Translations under genes and position numbers: made by a program
The notes under the pieces: model-generated
The model's input: only the letters and a program-made list of their open reading frames with translations
What the model was told of the DNA's origin: nothing
Databases searched by the model: none
DNA from: CALHVX01 sp051027215
Lineage (GTDB): Bacteria; Pseudomonadota; Gammaproteobacteria; Pseudomonadales; Azotimanducaceae
Direction of reading: 5' to 3'
Length of the DNA stretch: 64,000 bases
Assembly: GCA_051027215.1 (NCBI GenBank)
Contig: JBPCXR010000046.1
Coordinates: 26,943-90,942 of the forward strand
Shown here: piece after piece, positions 19,247-26,539 of the stretch
Numbering within the stretch: position 1 is the first letter of the stretch
Layout: each line of letters begins with the position of its first letter

Positions 19247-19740
19247 GGATCGGGCCCCAATAGCGGTTGATCCGCAGCGCGCACTGGCGCGAAGGTACGG
19301 AGAAAATACCGCAGCGCCATAGTCCATGCGCCCACTGGCAGCACCACCTGACACAACCAAGCTGGAACCGAGGCGAACGCGATCGTGCCGTCTTCGTATT
19401 CGAAGCGAATCAGATCCAGGCTCGCATAGCCAAGCAGCGCGCATACGACTGCAGCAAACAAGCTAGCCACAACTTGAGCAACCCGAGCACTGCCGCGCCC
19501 TAAAAAGCGGGAGACCACATCGATCTTGATGTGCTCATCGCCCCGTGCGGCCACCATCGCGCCGACCAAGGTTACCCAGAACACCAGTACCCGGACCAAG
19601 GCATCACCCCACAACAAGCCACCATCGAACAGATTACGGGCCAGCACTTGGTACGCGGCGATGGCTATCAAGGCAATGAGCAAGGCCACCAACAGAGCAT
19701 CTTCGATCCTATGCAGAAGGCGCAGCAAGGATTGAATCAT
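19243..19740 (-). CDS. dctQ: TRAP transporter small permease, DctQ family
   Basis: A 165-residue, four-helix inner-membrane protein that pairs with DctM. Helices are at about 13-35, 45-65, 87-108 and 128-148. The family stretch FWVTLVGAMVAARGDEHIKIDV between helices 2 and 3 is clear. It starts 14 bp after dctP and its stop overlaps the dctM start. The C-terminus (RAADQPLLGPDP) is polar and probably cytoplasmic. Confidence 0.9.
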   Translation of the reverse strand: MIQSLLRLLHRIEDALLVALLIALIAIAAYQVLARNLFDGGLLWGDALVRVLVFWVTLVGAMVAARGDEHIKIDVVSRFLGRGSARVAQVVASLFAAVVCALLGYASLDLIRFEYEDGTIAFASVPAWLCQVVLPVGAWTMALRYFLRTFAPVRAADQPLLGPDP

Positions 19741-19754
19741 GACGTGCCCTGGGG

Positions 19755-20768
19755 CTAAGGTGCGTCACCGCTGGCTGCACGCCGGTGCGTCTGCAACTGC
19801 TGCCAAGCTTTTGGGGTGACAAAACCCTCGTCCACTAAGGCTTCGTTGGCAACGTCAGCCAAGCGCTGAAACTCCGCCAGAGCCGGATCTTCGGGGCGAG
19901 TAAATACCAAACCTTGGGCTTTTAGCACGCTTAACGCTTGTTCGTGATCGTCGCGACTGCGAGTATTCACCTGCGCCGTAGCGCGTGCCATGATTTCTCG
20001 CACCAGCGCCTGATCACCTGCGTCGATCTTCTTAAACTGCTTCTGCGAGACAACCAGCAGCCCGTAGGTATAGAGCAATGGCAGATCCATTACATGGCCA
20101 AGCCGGGTATGCCACTGCAGAGTGAGAGTACCAACCGGTGGTGCCGCAATGGTATCGATCAGACCCGTCTGCAGCCCGGCGAGCACATCGCCAATGGCCA
20201 ACGGAATGGGCGCAATGCCAAATGCCTGCAGCGCTTTTGCCGAGGCCAGGTCGCCGTCTGGCACCCAGTTCTTCCGCTCTCGCACGGCTACAACGTTGCT
20301 AATGGGTTCCTGAGACATCGCGTAGGCGTAACCGATCTCGGCAAAGCCGAACCCCACGTATCCTGCAGCTTCGAGTCCCTGCATTAAGGAGGTGTCCATC
20401 TTCGAACGCACATAGTCCAGCTCGGCGGCTGAGGAGAATACCAACGGCAATCCGTAGATCTGCAGATCGGGATAAAACTGCGCCAACACGCCTACCGTCA
20501 TAACCCCGCCGTGCAGGCTACCTACCCGCATCTTTCGCAAGACAGTTTTGTCATCACCCTGAACGCCGCCTGGATAAAATTTCAGCTTCACTCGGCCCTG
20601 CGTAGCGCTAGCTACCTCAGCCCCTGCTGCGCGTAAGGTTTTCATCCAGGTGGAGCCATCTGGGGAAACCGTGGCGATTTTCAGGGTCACAGCGCCGACG
20701 CTGCCGCTCAACATCACACCGATCAGCAGGCACAGTAACGACCGCAATCGCCCTTTAAAAATACTCAT
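19755..20768 (-). CDS. dctP: TRAP transporter periplasmic binding protein, DctP/TatP type
   Basis: A 337-residue periplasmic solute-binding protein with a signal peptide (about 1-26) and the family opening LKIATVSPDGSTWMK, then KFYPGGVQGDD and GLQTGLIDTIAAPP. In most DctP proteins an Arg in the motif following the 'DLKG' position clamps a substrate carboxylate. Here the corresponding stretch reads KNWVPDGD, with Trp instead of Arg by my alignment. That, and the adjacent tatT gene, point to a TPAT (TatP) type protein binding a hydrophobic ligand. It overlaps the tatT stop by 14 bp. Confidence 0.88.
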   Translation of the reverse strand: MSIFKGRLRSLLCLLIGVMLSGSVGAVTLKIATVSPDGSTWMKTLRAAGAEVASATQGRVKLKFYPGGVQGDDKTVLRKMRVGSLHGGVMTVGVLAQFYPDLQIYGLPLVFSSAAELDYVRSKMDTSLMQGLEAAGYVGFGFAEIGYAYAMSQEPISNVVAVRERKNWVPDGDLASAKALQAFGIAPIPLAIGDVLAGLQTGLIDTIAAPPVGTLTLQWHTRLGHVMDLPLLYTYGLLVVSQKQFKKIDAGDQALVREIMARATAQVNTRSRDDHEQALSVLKAQGLVFTRPEDPALAEFQRLADVANEALVDEGFVTPKAWQQLQTHRRAASGDAP

Positions 20769-21660
20769 CAGCGCTCTCCAGCAAATCCTGTGCCCGATTC
20801 TGAGCCAGGGTGTTCATCAATGTTAGGTCAGGCTGCACTGGATCGGCGCTTAGCACCTCCTGCAACAGGCGATCATGCAAAGGTCGATCGAATACGCCAC
20901 GAGCGTAGGCCTGTGCATAAAACACTTTGGCCATAAGATTGCGCCCGTCCGAAGCCGTCAGCGCCGCCTCGAAATGGCCTTTTGCCAATTCTGGCTTACC
21001 CCCCACTGAAGGCGGCAACAGCATCTCCAACACCCCCATATACAGCTGGGCGTTGCCCAGCTCGAAGCTCGGGCTGAGTTCCAGCACCCGGGCAACCAGC
21101 GCTTTGACCCGGCCAAGCTCAGCCACCGCCGCTAGGTCGTCGGCATGAGCTTGCAACCAGCCCGCCCAGCTGGTCGCAAACCCATAAACTAACGGCACAT
21201 CTTTCGCTCTTAGCCGTGCCAACCATTGCTCGTACTCGGGAAAGGGCTGACTGCGTAGCTGACAAGCGTTGCGCAAGCCCAAACACACTGAACGTTCAGC
21301 CATTCGCAAGGCTTTTAGACTCAGCAGCTGCGCACGTTCCGGGTCGTTAACGAACGCAGATGCATAGGCTCCGTTTAACTCGGCGGCCTGACTCAGTAGC
21401 ACCTCGTTGCGTGGATCTTCACCGAGCAGTGCATCGATCAATAACAAGTACGCGGGGGCCCCCTGACGCACTGTTTCGAGATCCTGGCTGTTTAGGATCG
21501 CATCCGACAGATCCGCAGCTAGGTCTTCTGTGATCGAGTTGATGACTGTGGTGCAGCCGCTGCTAGCTAGCAGCAGCCATGGCAACAAGTATCGCAATGC
21601 ACCAAAGCCTAGGCACTTTTGCTTCCGAACACTTTTTCCTTGAACAAGCGCTATCATCAT
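20755..21660 (-). CDS. tatT: TatT-like lipoprotein of a TRAP-associated transporter
   Basis: A 301-residue protein with an N-terminal hydrophobic signal ending in a lipobox-like ASSGC. A helical, TPR-like body follows, with the TatT landmarks QGAPAYLLLIDALL, RAQLLSLKALRMAERS, FATSWAGWLQAH, LYMGVLEMLLPPSVGGKPELAKGHFE and KVFYAQAYA. TatT (Tp0956 of Treponema pallidum is the model) forms a trimeric periplasmic scaffold that docks the DctP-type protein TatP and has a hydrophobic pore. It precedes dctP with an overlap and follows the Sec-redoxin gene by 41 bp. Confidence 0.85.
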   Translation of the reverse strand: MMIALVQGKSVRKQKCLGFGALRYLLPWLLLASSGCTTVINSITEDLAADLSDAILNSQDLETVRQGAPAYLLLIDALLGEDPRNEVLLSQAAELNGAYASAFVNDPERAQLLSLKALRMAERSVCLGLRNACQLRSQPFPEYEQWLARLRAKDVPLVYGFATSWAGWLQAHADDLAAVAELGRVKALVARVLELSPSFELGNAQLYMGVLEMLLPPSVGGKPELAKGHFEAALTASDGRNLMAKVFYAQAYARGVFDRPLHDRLLQEVLSADPVQPDLTLMNTLAQNRAQDLLESADEYF

Positions 21661-21701
21661 TGCTTACGAACTGGCCGGTTCGATATCTACGCCACTGCGG
21701 G

Positions 21702-22328
21702 CTAACGGCCTGCCGCTGCCTCCACGATAGGGCCCGTGCTAGCCACATGGGCTTCAATTGCCGCCATGATGTCTTCGAACGGCGGTCTTTCTCGGTAGCC
21801 GGGTACTGCAAACTTATGCCGCACAACACCGGCAGTATCAATCAGCAATATGCCAGGATGGGGGATACCATAGCCACGGTGGCCTGGCTCGTATTCTTCG
21901 TTCAGCACGCCATAAGCTTTAACGTGCTGCGCCTGCGCATCGCGCAACAACGGATAGGGCAATTTCTCTGTGCTGTGAAAGCCTTCCAAAATGTCGAGAG
22001 AGTCGTAGCTCATGGCAGCTACCTGCACGCCCGCAGCCTGGTACTTGGGAGTCCACTCAGCCAATTGAACCAACTGGCGCTTGCAGAAGGGTCACCAGTC
22101 CGCCGAACGCACCAGAACCAGGAGCAGACCCTCGCGACCAATGAGGTCACCCAGCTGCACGCGCGTACCCGAGTGATCCTGGGCATCTAACATTGGCAAT
22201 TGGGCACCAAGGTCCGGGCCCCAGGCGTCACTGTAGTTTTGGCCCTGTGCTGAGCTGGATGACGCAGCGAACAGCCCTAGCAGACAACCCAGCAGCGCGA
22301 CGAACTTAGCGTTGGACAGGTTCTTCAA
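21702..22328 (-). CDS. Periplasmic redoxin selenoprotein with UPFC active site
   Basis: A 208-residue AhpC/TSA-type redoxin. It has a signal peptide (about 1-27, ending SSSSAQG) and a thioredoxin fold. A TGA at 22094-22092 interrupts the frame exactly where relatives have the active-site Cys: SADW-U-PFCKRQL, giving Sec79 and Cys82. The same frame then continues for 129 codons of excellent family match (YDSLDILEGFH, YGIPHPGILLIDTAGVVRHKF) to a TAG stop. A perfect 8-bp hairpin lies 13 bases after the UGA (see 22060-22078). It is probably a periplasmic thiol reductase or peroxidase. The gene overlaps the CHAD-like gene by 23 bp and precedes tatT. Confidence 0.85.
22060..22078 (-). promoter_or_regulatory. 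Bacterial SECIS hairpin
   Basis: In the mRNA this is GCCAGUUG, loop GUU, CAAUUGGC: eight consecutive pairs (one G-U) closed by a 3-base loop. The loop begins 22 bases after the UGA, within the 16-37 base spacing known for bacterial SECIS elements, and its first base is G, as the bacterial consensus requires. It would bind SelB and direct selenocysteine insertion at the UGA at 22094-22092. Confidence 0.75.
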
Positions 22329-23454
22329 CGGTGATCTCTCCGAGATGGTTTGTTTCGCCTGCAGCTTGGGCTGCGCTGAGCGTGTCGAGATGGCTGTCTG
22401 ACAGTATTAACGGCTTGCCGTCCGCGGCTGACAGGTCTTTCGCGATACCGCGCAAAAAGACCTTTGGCTTCAAGCCGTAGGCGAGCGAAATCAGTTTTTC
22501 TGTACGTTGGGCCTGCACCCCGGCGCGAGCCTGCACTGCTTGCTGGGCTCTTTGCTGCACCTTCACCAATCGATCGCTACGCAAGTCCATGGCGAACAGT
22601 CGTTGCTCAAACGCAGATAGATCCAAGCGCCGGCGTAGGTTTCGCTCTAAGCGCTGTAAATACCAAAGCTGCTTCGCATACTGTTCAGACAATCCTGGGC
22701 GCAGAAGTTCCAACTGGGCGACGTTTTGCGCCACCAGGGTCAGTAGTCGCGATAGGTGCTTATCGTTTGCCTGGCTTTGGTCCATGCGCCGACCAAGGCG
22801 GCGCGGCCGGCGATAGCTGGTTTTGAGGGCCTCGAGAATGGGTTCAGACTCCCCGGCGTCGACCTGATCAACAGCCTCTTGCCAGGCGCCCGCGTCCTGC
22901 TCCAGAAGCTCTAACAGGCGGTCGCGATCGATCGCCGACACTTGCCGTACGCGCTTGCTGCTCACCCATTGGTCCATCACCTCTCGCAAAGCTGCGCGGC
23001 GTTTGGGATCTGCCGTCTGCTCCAGCAGTTCTTTCGCCGCGCGGCCGGTACCAGAGCCCGGTGGGATCAGTCGTTCGATGTGTTTAACTCGTGCCAACGC
23101 CGCCTTAGCTAAAGAGCCTGCTGCAGTGCCGCGCAGCAGCCGCCAGTGGCTCCCTAAGCGCGTCACGCAACGCCGTAAAGCCAGCATCTCCTGATCGCTC
23201 AAGACAGTTTCCGTAGCGCTTGCCGGACGCTGCCCTGCAGCCACAACAGCGCCGGCTCCGACGGCACGCCTACCTCGTTGCAGCGCCAGAAAACGCAAGC
23301 AACGACTGTTTACCAGCAAAGCATCGCCCAGCAATAAATCGACAAGACCTAGCGTCTTGAAACGCAGCTCGCTGCGCCGCGGCAAACTTCCATAGCTGTC
23401 TACGCGTTCCTCTGGCGGACGCGTAAACGGTGAATTCGAGTTCCTATTGGCCAC
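22306..23454 (-). CDS. Basic alpha-helical CHAD-like protein
   Basis: A 382-residue, Arg- and Leu-rich, entirely helical protein without signal peptide. Two helical repeats with many basic residues (for example RRAVGAGAVV, HWRLLRG, ALKTSYRRPRRLGRRM, YLQRLERNLRRRLDLSAFEQRL) resemble CHAD domains, which bind polyphosphate. The conserved His of the second CHAD repeat (HxxRK) is not evident, so the relation is distant. It is the first gene of the leftward operon and overlaps the selenoprotein gene by 23 bp. Function unknown. Confidence 0.6.
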   Translation of the reverse strand: MANRNSNSPFTRPPEERVDSYGSLPRRSELRFKTLGLVDLLLGDALLVNSRCLRFLALQRGRRAVGAGAVVAAGQRPASATETVLSDQEMLALRRCVTRLGSHWRLLRGTAAGSLAKAALARVKHIERLIPPGSGTGRAAKELLEQTADPKRRAALREVMDQWVSSKRVRQVSAIDRDRLLELLEQDAGAWQEAVDQVDAGESEPILEALKTSYRRPRRLGRRMDQSQANDKHLSRLLTLVAQNVAQLELLRPGLSEQYAKQLWYLQRLERNLRRRLDLSAFEQRLFAMDLRSDRLVKVQQRAQQAVQARAGVQAQRTEKLISLAYGLKPKVFLRGIAKDLSAADGKPLILSDSHLDTLSAAQAAGETNHLGEITVEEPVQR

Positions 23455-23571
23455 CCTCAGCTTTCCTTGAGCTCACTTCCGACTGTTCTAAGGGATCTCT
23501 TGGTGGTTCGCCGGTCACCGGCATCTCACACACCCCTTGCTATTTCTTGCTCTCTGGCTGTCTTTCTAACA

Positions 23572-23620
23572 GTCCGAAGTTTCTTTTTTCGACCTTAGTA
23601 TAAGTTACCATCTTTCGGAC
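23572..23620. promoter_or_regulatory. Inverted repeat in divergent promoter region
   Basis: GTCCGAA (23572-23578) is mirrored by TTCGGAC (23614-23620) across 35 bp of AT-rich DNA. It lies between the leftward selenoprotein/TRAP/Mla operon and the rightward enoyl-CoA hydratase gene. The AT-rich centre contains TAGTATAAG, which could be a -10 element in either direction. It could be a regulator-binding site or a looped operator. Only position and symmetry support it. Confidence 0.3.
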
Positions 23621-23647
23621 CTAAATGACTGTTTTGCATGGATCATT

Positions 23648-24430
23648 ATGAGCGCCGAATCCTTGGTATTGACCGATATTAACGATGGCGTAGCCATCGT
23701 TACCCTAAATCGCCCCGAGGCGTTAAACGCCCTATCCAGCGGGTTGCGGAACGCCATCATCGAGACATTCCAGCGGCTCTCCAGGGATGAGTCAGTAGGG
23801 GTTATCGTCCTCACCGGAGCTGGCAGAGCATTCACCGTGGGCCTCGATCTGAAAGAACTGGGCGGTGAACAAGCCCAAGACGCCAAACCCTCGCCATTGA
23901 ACTTGCTCGAAGTGCTGGCCGCCGTCCCGCAACCAATCATCGGCGCAATCAACGGCTATGCGATTACTGGAGGGTTCGAACTCGCGTTAATGTGTGACTT
24001 CTTGATTGCCGCGCCCAGCGCCAGTTTTGCCGACACTCATGCCCGGGTCGGCGTAGTCCCAGGTTGGGGCCTGTCGCAGCGCCTGCCCAGACTGATCGGT
24101 ATTAATCGCGCCAAAGAACTGTCACTGACCGGCAACTATCTCAGTGCAGAGCAAGCCGAAAGCTGGGGTTTGGTAAATCGGGTGGTTGCGGCCAACCAAC
24201 TTTTGCCCACCTGTCTGGAATTGGCCCAAGATATCCTCAGCACTGACCCAGCCACCCGTGGCGAAATCAAACGCATTATGGACGCCGGTTGGCAACAGAC
24301 CCTCGAAACCGGCATTGCGCTGGAAGCCGAAGCCAGCCGGGACCATGGTCGCCGGCAACGACCAGAAGCAGCGGTCGCGGCGCGCCGAGACGCAATCCAG
24401 AGCCGTGGCCGCGAACAATCGAAACAGTAG
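23648..24430 (+). CDS. Enoyl-CoA hydratase/isomerase family protein
   Basis: A 260-residue crotonase-fold protein, probably in acyl-CoA breakdown. It has the family opening IVTLNRPEALNALS, the oxyanion-hole stretch GRAFTVGLDLKEL and the second oxyanion region INGYAITGGFELALMCDFLIAA. Glu111 matches the first catalytic Glu of rat hydratase. The second (in QPEI of the rat enzyme) aligns with His131 in FADTHARVG, so activity may be isomerase-like or altered. The C-terminus is basic and disordered (REQSKQ). It is monocistronic and convergent with glk. Confidence 0.88.
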   Translation: MSAESLVLTDINDGVAIVTLNRPEALNALSSGLRNAIIETFQRLSRDESVGVIVLTGAGRAFTVGLDLKELGGEQAQDAKPSPLNLLEVLAAVPQPIIGAINGYAITGGFELALMCDFLIAAPSASFADTHARVGVVPGWGLSQRLPRLIGINRAKELSLTGNYLSAEQAESWGLVNRVVAANQLLPTCLELAQDILSTDPATRGEIKRIMDAGWQQTLETGIALEAEASRDHGRRQRPEAAVAARRDAIQSRGREQSKQ

Positions 24431-24444
24431 CTCCGGGAGATTTG

Positions 24445-25518
24445 TCAGAGCCAAAGCCGGCGACTGGCAACGGCCGCACCGAGTAGCCCAGGGTGCTCGT
24501 CGGCCACCAGGTACAGGGGAATGCCCGAAACCCATTCCGTAAGCGCACCACGCTCTTCGAATCGGCGTCGCAGCGGACTTTGCTTGGCGACATCCAACAA
24601 CCTTGGAACGATGCCGCCAGCAATATAAACCCCGCCGCGAGCGTAGCCCGTTAGCGCCAGGTTTCCCGCTGCCGCGCCAAGAAAACTGAAGAACAGCTCC
24701 AGGGTCTGGTGGCACAGGGGCACTTGTGCATCAGCGGCAGCAGCGGTGATCCAAGCCGGGCTAACCGAGCTGTCCGCAGCAGCGGCGTTGTCTCCCCAAA
24801 TCGTCGCTAAGGTCCGGTACAGCAACACCAAACCCGGTCCGGAGAGCACTGTCTCCCAGCACACGTGGTCGAGGCTCTGCTGCAGGAGCGCTAACACCTC
24901 TGCTTCCAAAGGACTGCTGGGGGCGAGATCCGCATAACCACCCTCGGACGGCAAGATGCGCCAACCCAGCGGATCCGCCGGCTCGGGAAGACACAAACTC
25001 ATGCCCAGACCGCTGCCTGGACCTAGTACCGCACGCATCTGCTCTGCAACTGGGGTGCCACCCAATTGGTGCAGCTTGCGAAAAAATGGAACAGCGTGGG
25101 CCAGCGCGTAGAAATCGTTGAGCAACAACACCGGTAATGCACTACCGCGCTGCAGATCTGCCGCCCGTAGGGCCAAACTGCCATTGGTAATACGACCGTT
25201 GCCATCAATCACCGGCCCTGCCAGAGCCAGGCACAAGCCATCTAGCGCAGTGAAGTCATAGCGGCTGGCAAGTAACGGCAGCAGCGAGGCACCGTCACCA
25301 AGATCCTGGGTGGGTAAGATCTGCACATCAGTTATGGAACCATCGCCGGGCGTAAGCGCAAAGCGCGCATTGGTTGCGCCGATATCGGCCAGCAGGCAGC
25401 GCTGCTGCGGCCGCTCTTCAGTGCGCTCTTGATTAAGAGGTTTCGTAATCGAAGGCTCCTTATTTGCGGACTCTTTATTTGCGGACTCTTTTTCTGAGGA
25501 CTCTTTTTCTGAGGACAT
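24445..25518 (-). CDS. glk: Glucokinase
   Basis: ATP-dependent phosphorylation of glucose in the cytoplasm. The bacterial Glk pattern is clear: LLADIGATNARFAL, LCLALAGPV, LNDFYALAHAVP, GPGSGLGMSL, LSGPGLVLLYRTL and GGVYIAGGIVPRL. The stretch usually reading EGGH is EGGYADLAP here, with Tyr for a sugar-contacting His. It is 357 residues, about 35 longer than Escherichia coli Glk, because of a charged N-terminal tail made of four SSEKE/SANKE-type repeats encoded by 15-bp tandem repeats. Translation might instead start after the tail, although no Met is present before the domain. Confidence 0.9.
   Translation of the reverse strand: MSSEKESSEKESANKESANKEPSITKPLNQERTEERPQQRCLLADIGATNARFALTPGDGSITDVQILPTQDLGDGASLLPLLASRYDFTALDGLCLALAGPVIDGNGRITNGSLALRAADLQRGSALPVLLLNDFYALAHAVPFFRKLHQLGGTPVAEQMRAVLGPGSGLGMSLCLPEPADPLGWRILPSEGGYADLAPSSPLEAEVLALLQQSLDHVCWETVLSGPGLVLLYRTLATIWGDNAAAADSSVSPAWITAAAADAQVPLCHQTLELFFSFLGAAAGNLALTGYARGGVYIAGGIVPRLLDVAKQSPLRRRFEERGALTEWVSGIPLYLVADEHPGLLGAAVASRRLWL
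25457..25516. repeat. Four 15-bp tandem repeats at the glk start
   Basis: Units are 25457-25471, 25472-25486, 25487-25501 and 25502-25516. The first two read TCTTTATTTGCGGAC (one mismatch) and the last two TCTTTTTCTGAGGAC exactly. Read on the minus strand they give SSEKE, SSEKE, SANKE, SANKE at the N-terminus of Glk. The period is a multiple of three, so copy changes would keep the frame. Confidence 0.9.
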
Positions 25519-25591
25519 GGCGCGCCGTAGTTACCTATACTCGATTATTGAACAAAGACCCAACCATTGCCGCAAGTCAGGTGTTTCGCTC

Positions 25592-26539
25592 ATGACCATC
25601 AGCGCCGGTCTCGGCATCGCCAATTTTCCTTTCGCTGACACCGCCGAGTTTTGGCGCTGGGTTGATCTTTGCGACAGCGGCGGCGTAGACAGCCTTTGGC
25701 AAAGCGATCGCCTGATCAGCCAAGACGATCACCTGGAATGCATAAGCGTGATGGCTGCACTTGCTGGACGTACACGGCGACTGAAGTTTGGCATGAATGT
25801 CGCAAGTCTAGGACTGCGTGATCCGGTCCTGACTGCAAAGGCCTGCGCCACCATCGACTTTCTAAGCGACGGCCGATTACTGCCGGCCTTCGGAGTCGGC
25901 AGCGCCCGCTCTAAAGATTTCAGCGCATCGGGTACGCCAACAGCAGGCCGAGGCCAAAGAGCAAACGAAGGGGTACAAATTCTGTCGCGGCTGTGGTCCG
26001 AGTCCATAGTCGATTTCGACGGCGAGGTTTATCAACTTAAGGGTGCGAGCATCGCCCCTCGACCAGTCCAACAACCGTTACCCCTGTGGCTAGGCGGCAG
26101 CTCCAAAGCTGCCATTGAGCGCACTGCGCGGTGGGCTACCGGTTGGCAAGCAGGGATCGAATCGCCCGAGCAGGTTGCACCCGTGGTCCGCGCAATAAAA
26201 GCCCGTTTAACAGAGATCGGCCGCACGATTGACGAAGACCACTATGGCGCTGGCTTTGCGTTTCGTTTCGGCTCGCCGACCGACCCTGTGGTCCAGCAGT
26301 ACCGCAACTTCATCGAAAAGCTGCTCGGCAAACCGGCGGATGGCTTTGTGGCCGCCGGCGGCGTTGAGGAGATTCTCGGGCTCATGAGCGCCTTTCATCA
26401 GGCCGGCATCCACAAGTTCATTCTGCGACCAATTGGTAAAGATGGCGCTGACGTGCTTGAGCAAACTCGCCACTTCATTGCAGAACTGCTACCGCAGCTG
26501 CATCGTCTCGCAGACTCCCAACCGGCGGTTGCGACCTAG
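25592..26539 (+). CDS. LLM-class flavin/F420-dependent oxidoreductase
   Basis: A 315-residue TIM-barrel protein of the bacterial luciferase-like superfamily. Typical stretches are SLWQSDRL, LKFGMNVASLGLRDPVLTAKACATIDFLSDGRLLPAFGVGS, GVQILSRLW and QPLPLWLGGSSKAAIERTARWATGWQ. These proteins use FMN or F420; the adjacent F420 genes make F420 likely. I start at the ATG at 25592 because the 25 codons upstream do not look like a natural N-terminus. A TATACT (25536-25541) upstream is a possible -10. Its stop overlaps the next, convergent LLM gene by 4 bases. Confidence 0.88.
   Translation: MTISAGLGIANFPFADTAEFWRWVDLCDSGGVDSLWQSDRLISQDDHLECISVMAALAGRTRRLKFGMNVASLGLRDPVLTAKACATIDFLSDGRLLPAFGVGSARSKDFSASGTPTAGRGQRANEGVQILSRLWSESIVDFDGEVYQLKGASIAPRPVQQPLPLWLGGSSKAAIERTARWATGWQAGIESPEQVAPVVRAIKARLTEIGRTIDEDHYGAGFAFRFGSPTDPVVQQYRNFIEKLLGKPADGFVAAGGVEEILGLMSAFHQAGIHKFILRPIGKDGADVLEQTRHFIAELLPQLHRLADSQPAVAT

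Noticed and set aside
19247..19444. Upstream extension of the dctM frame
   Set aside because: It overlaps dctQ in another frame; the ATGA junction and hydrophobic start at 19246 are more convincing.
22092..22094. The TGA as a nonsense mutation making a redoxin pseudogene
   Set aside because: The frame is otherwise intact on both sides, the TGA replaces exactly the catalytic Cys, and a SECIS-like hairpin follows; Sec insertion explains all three.
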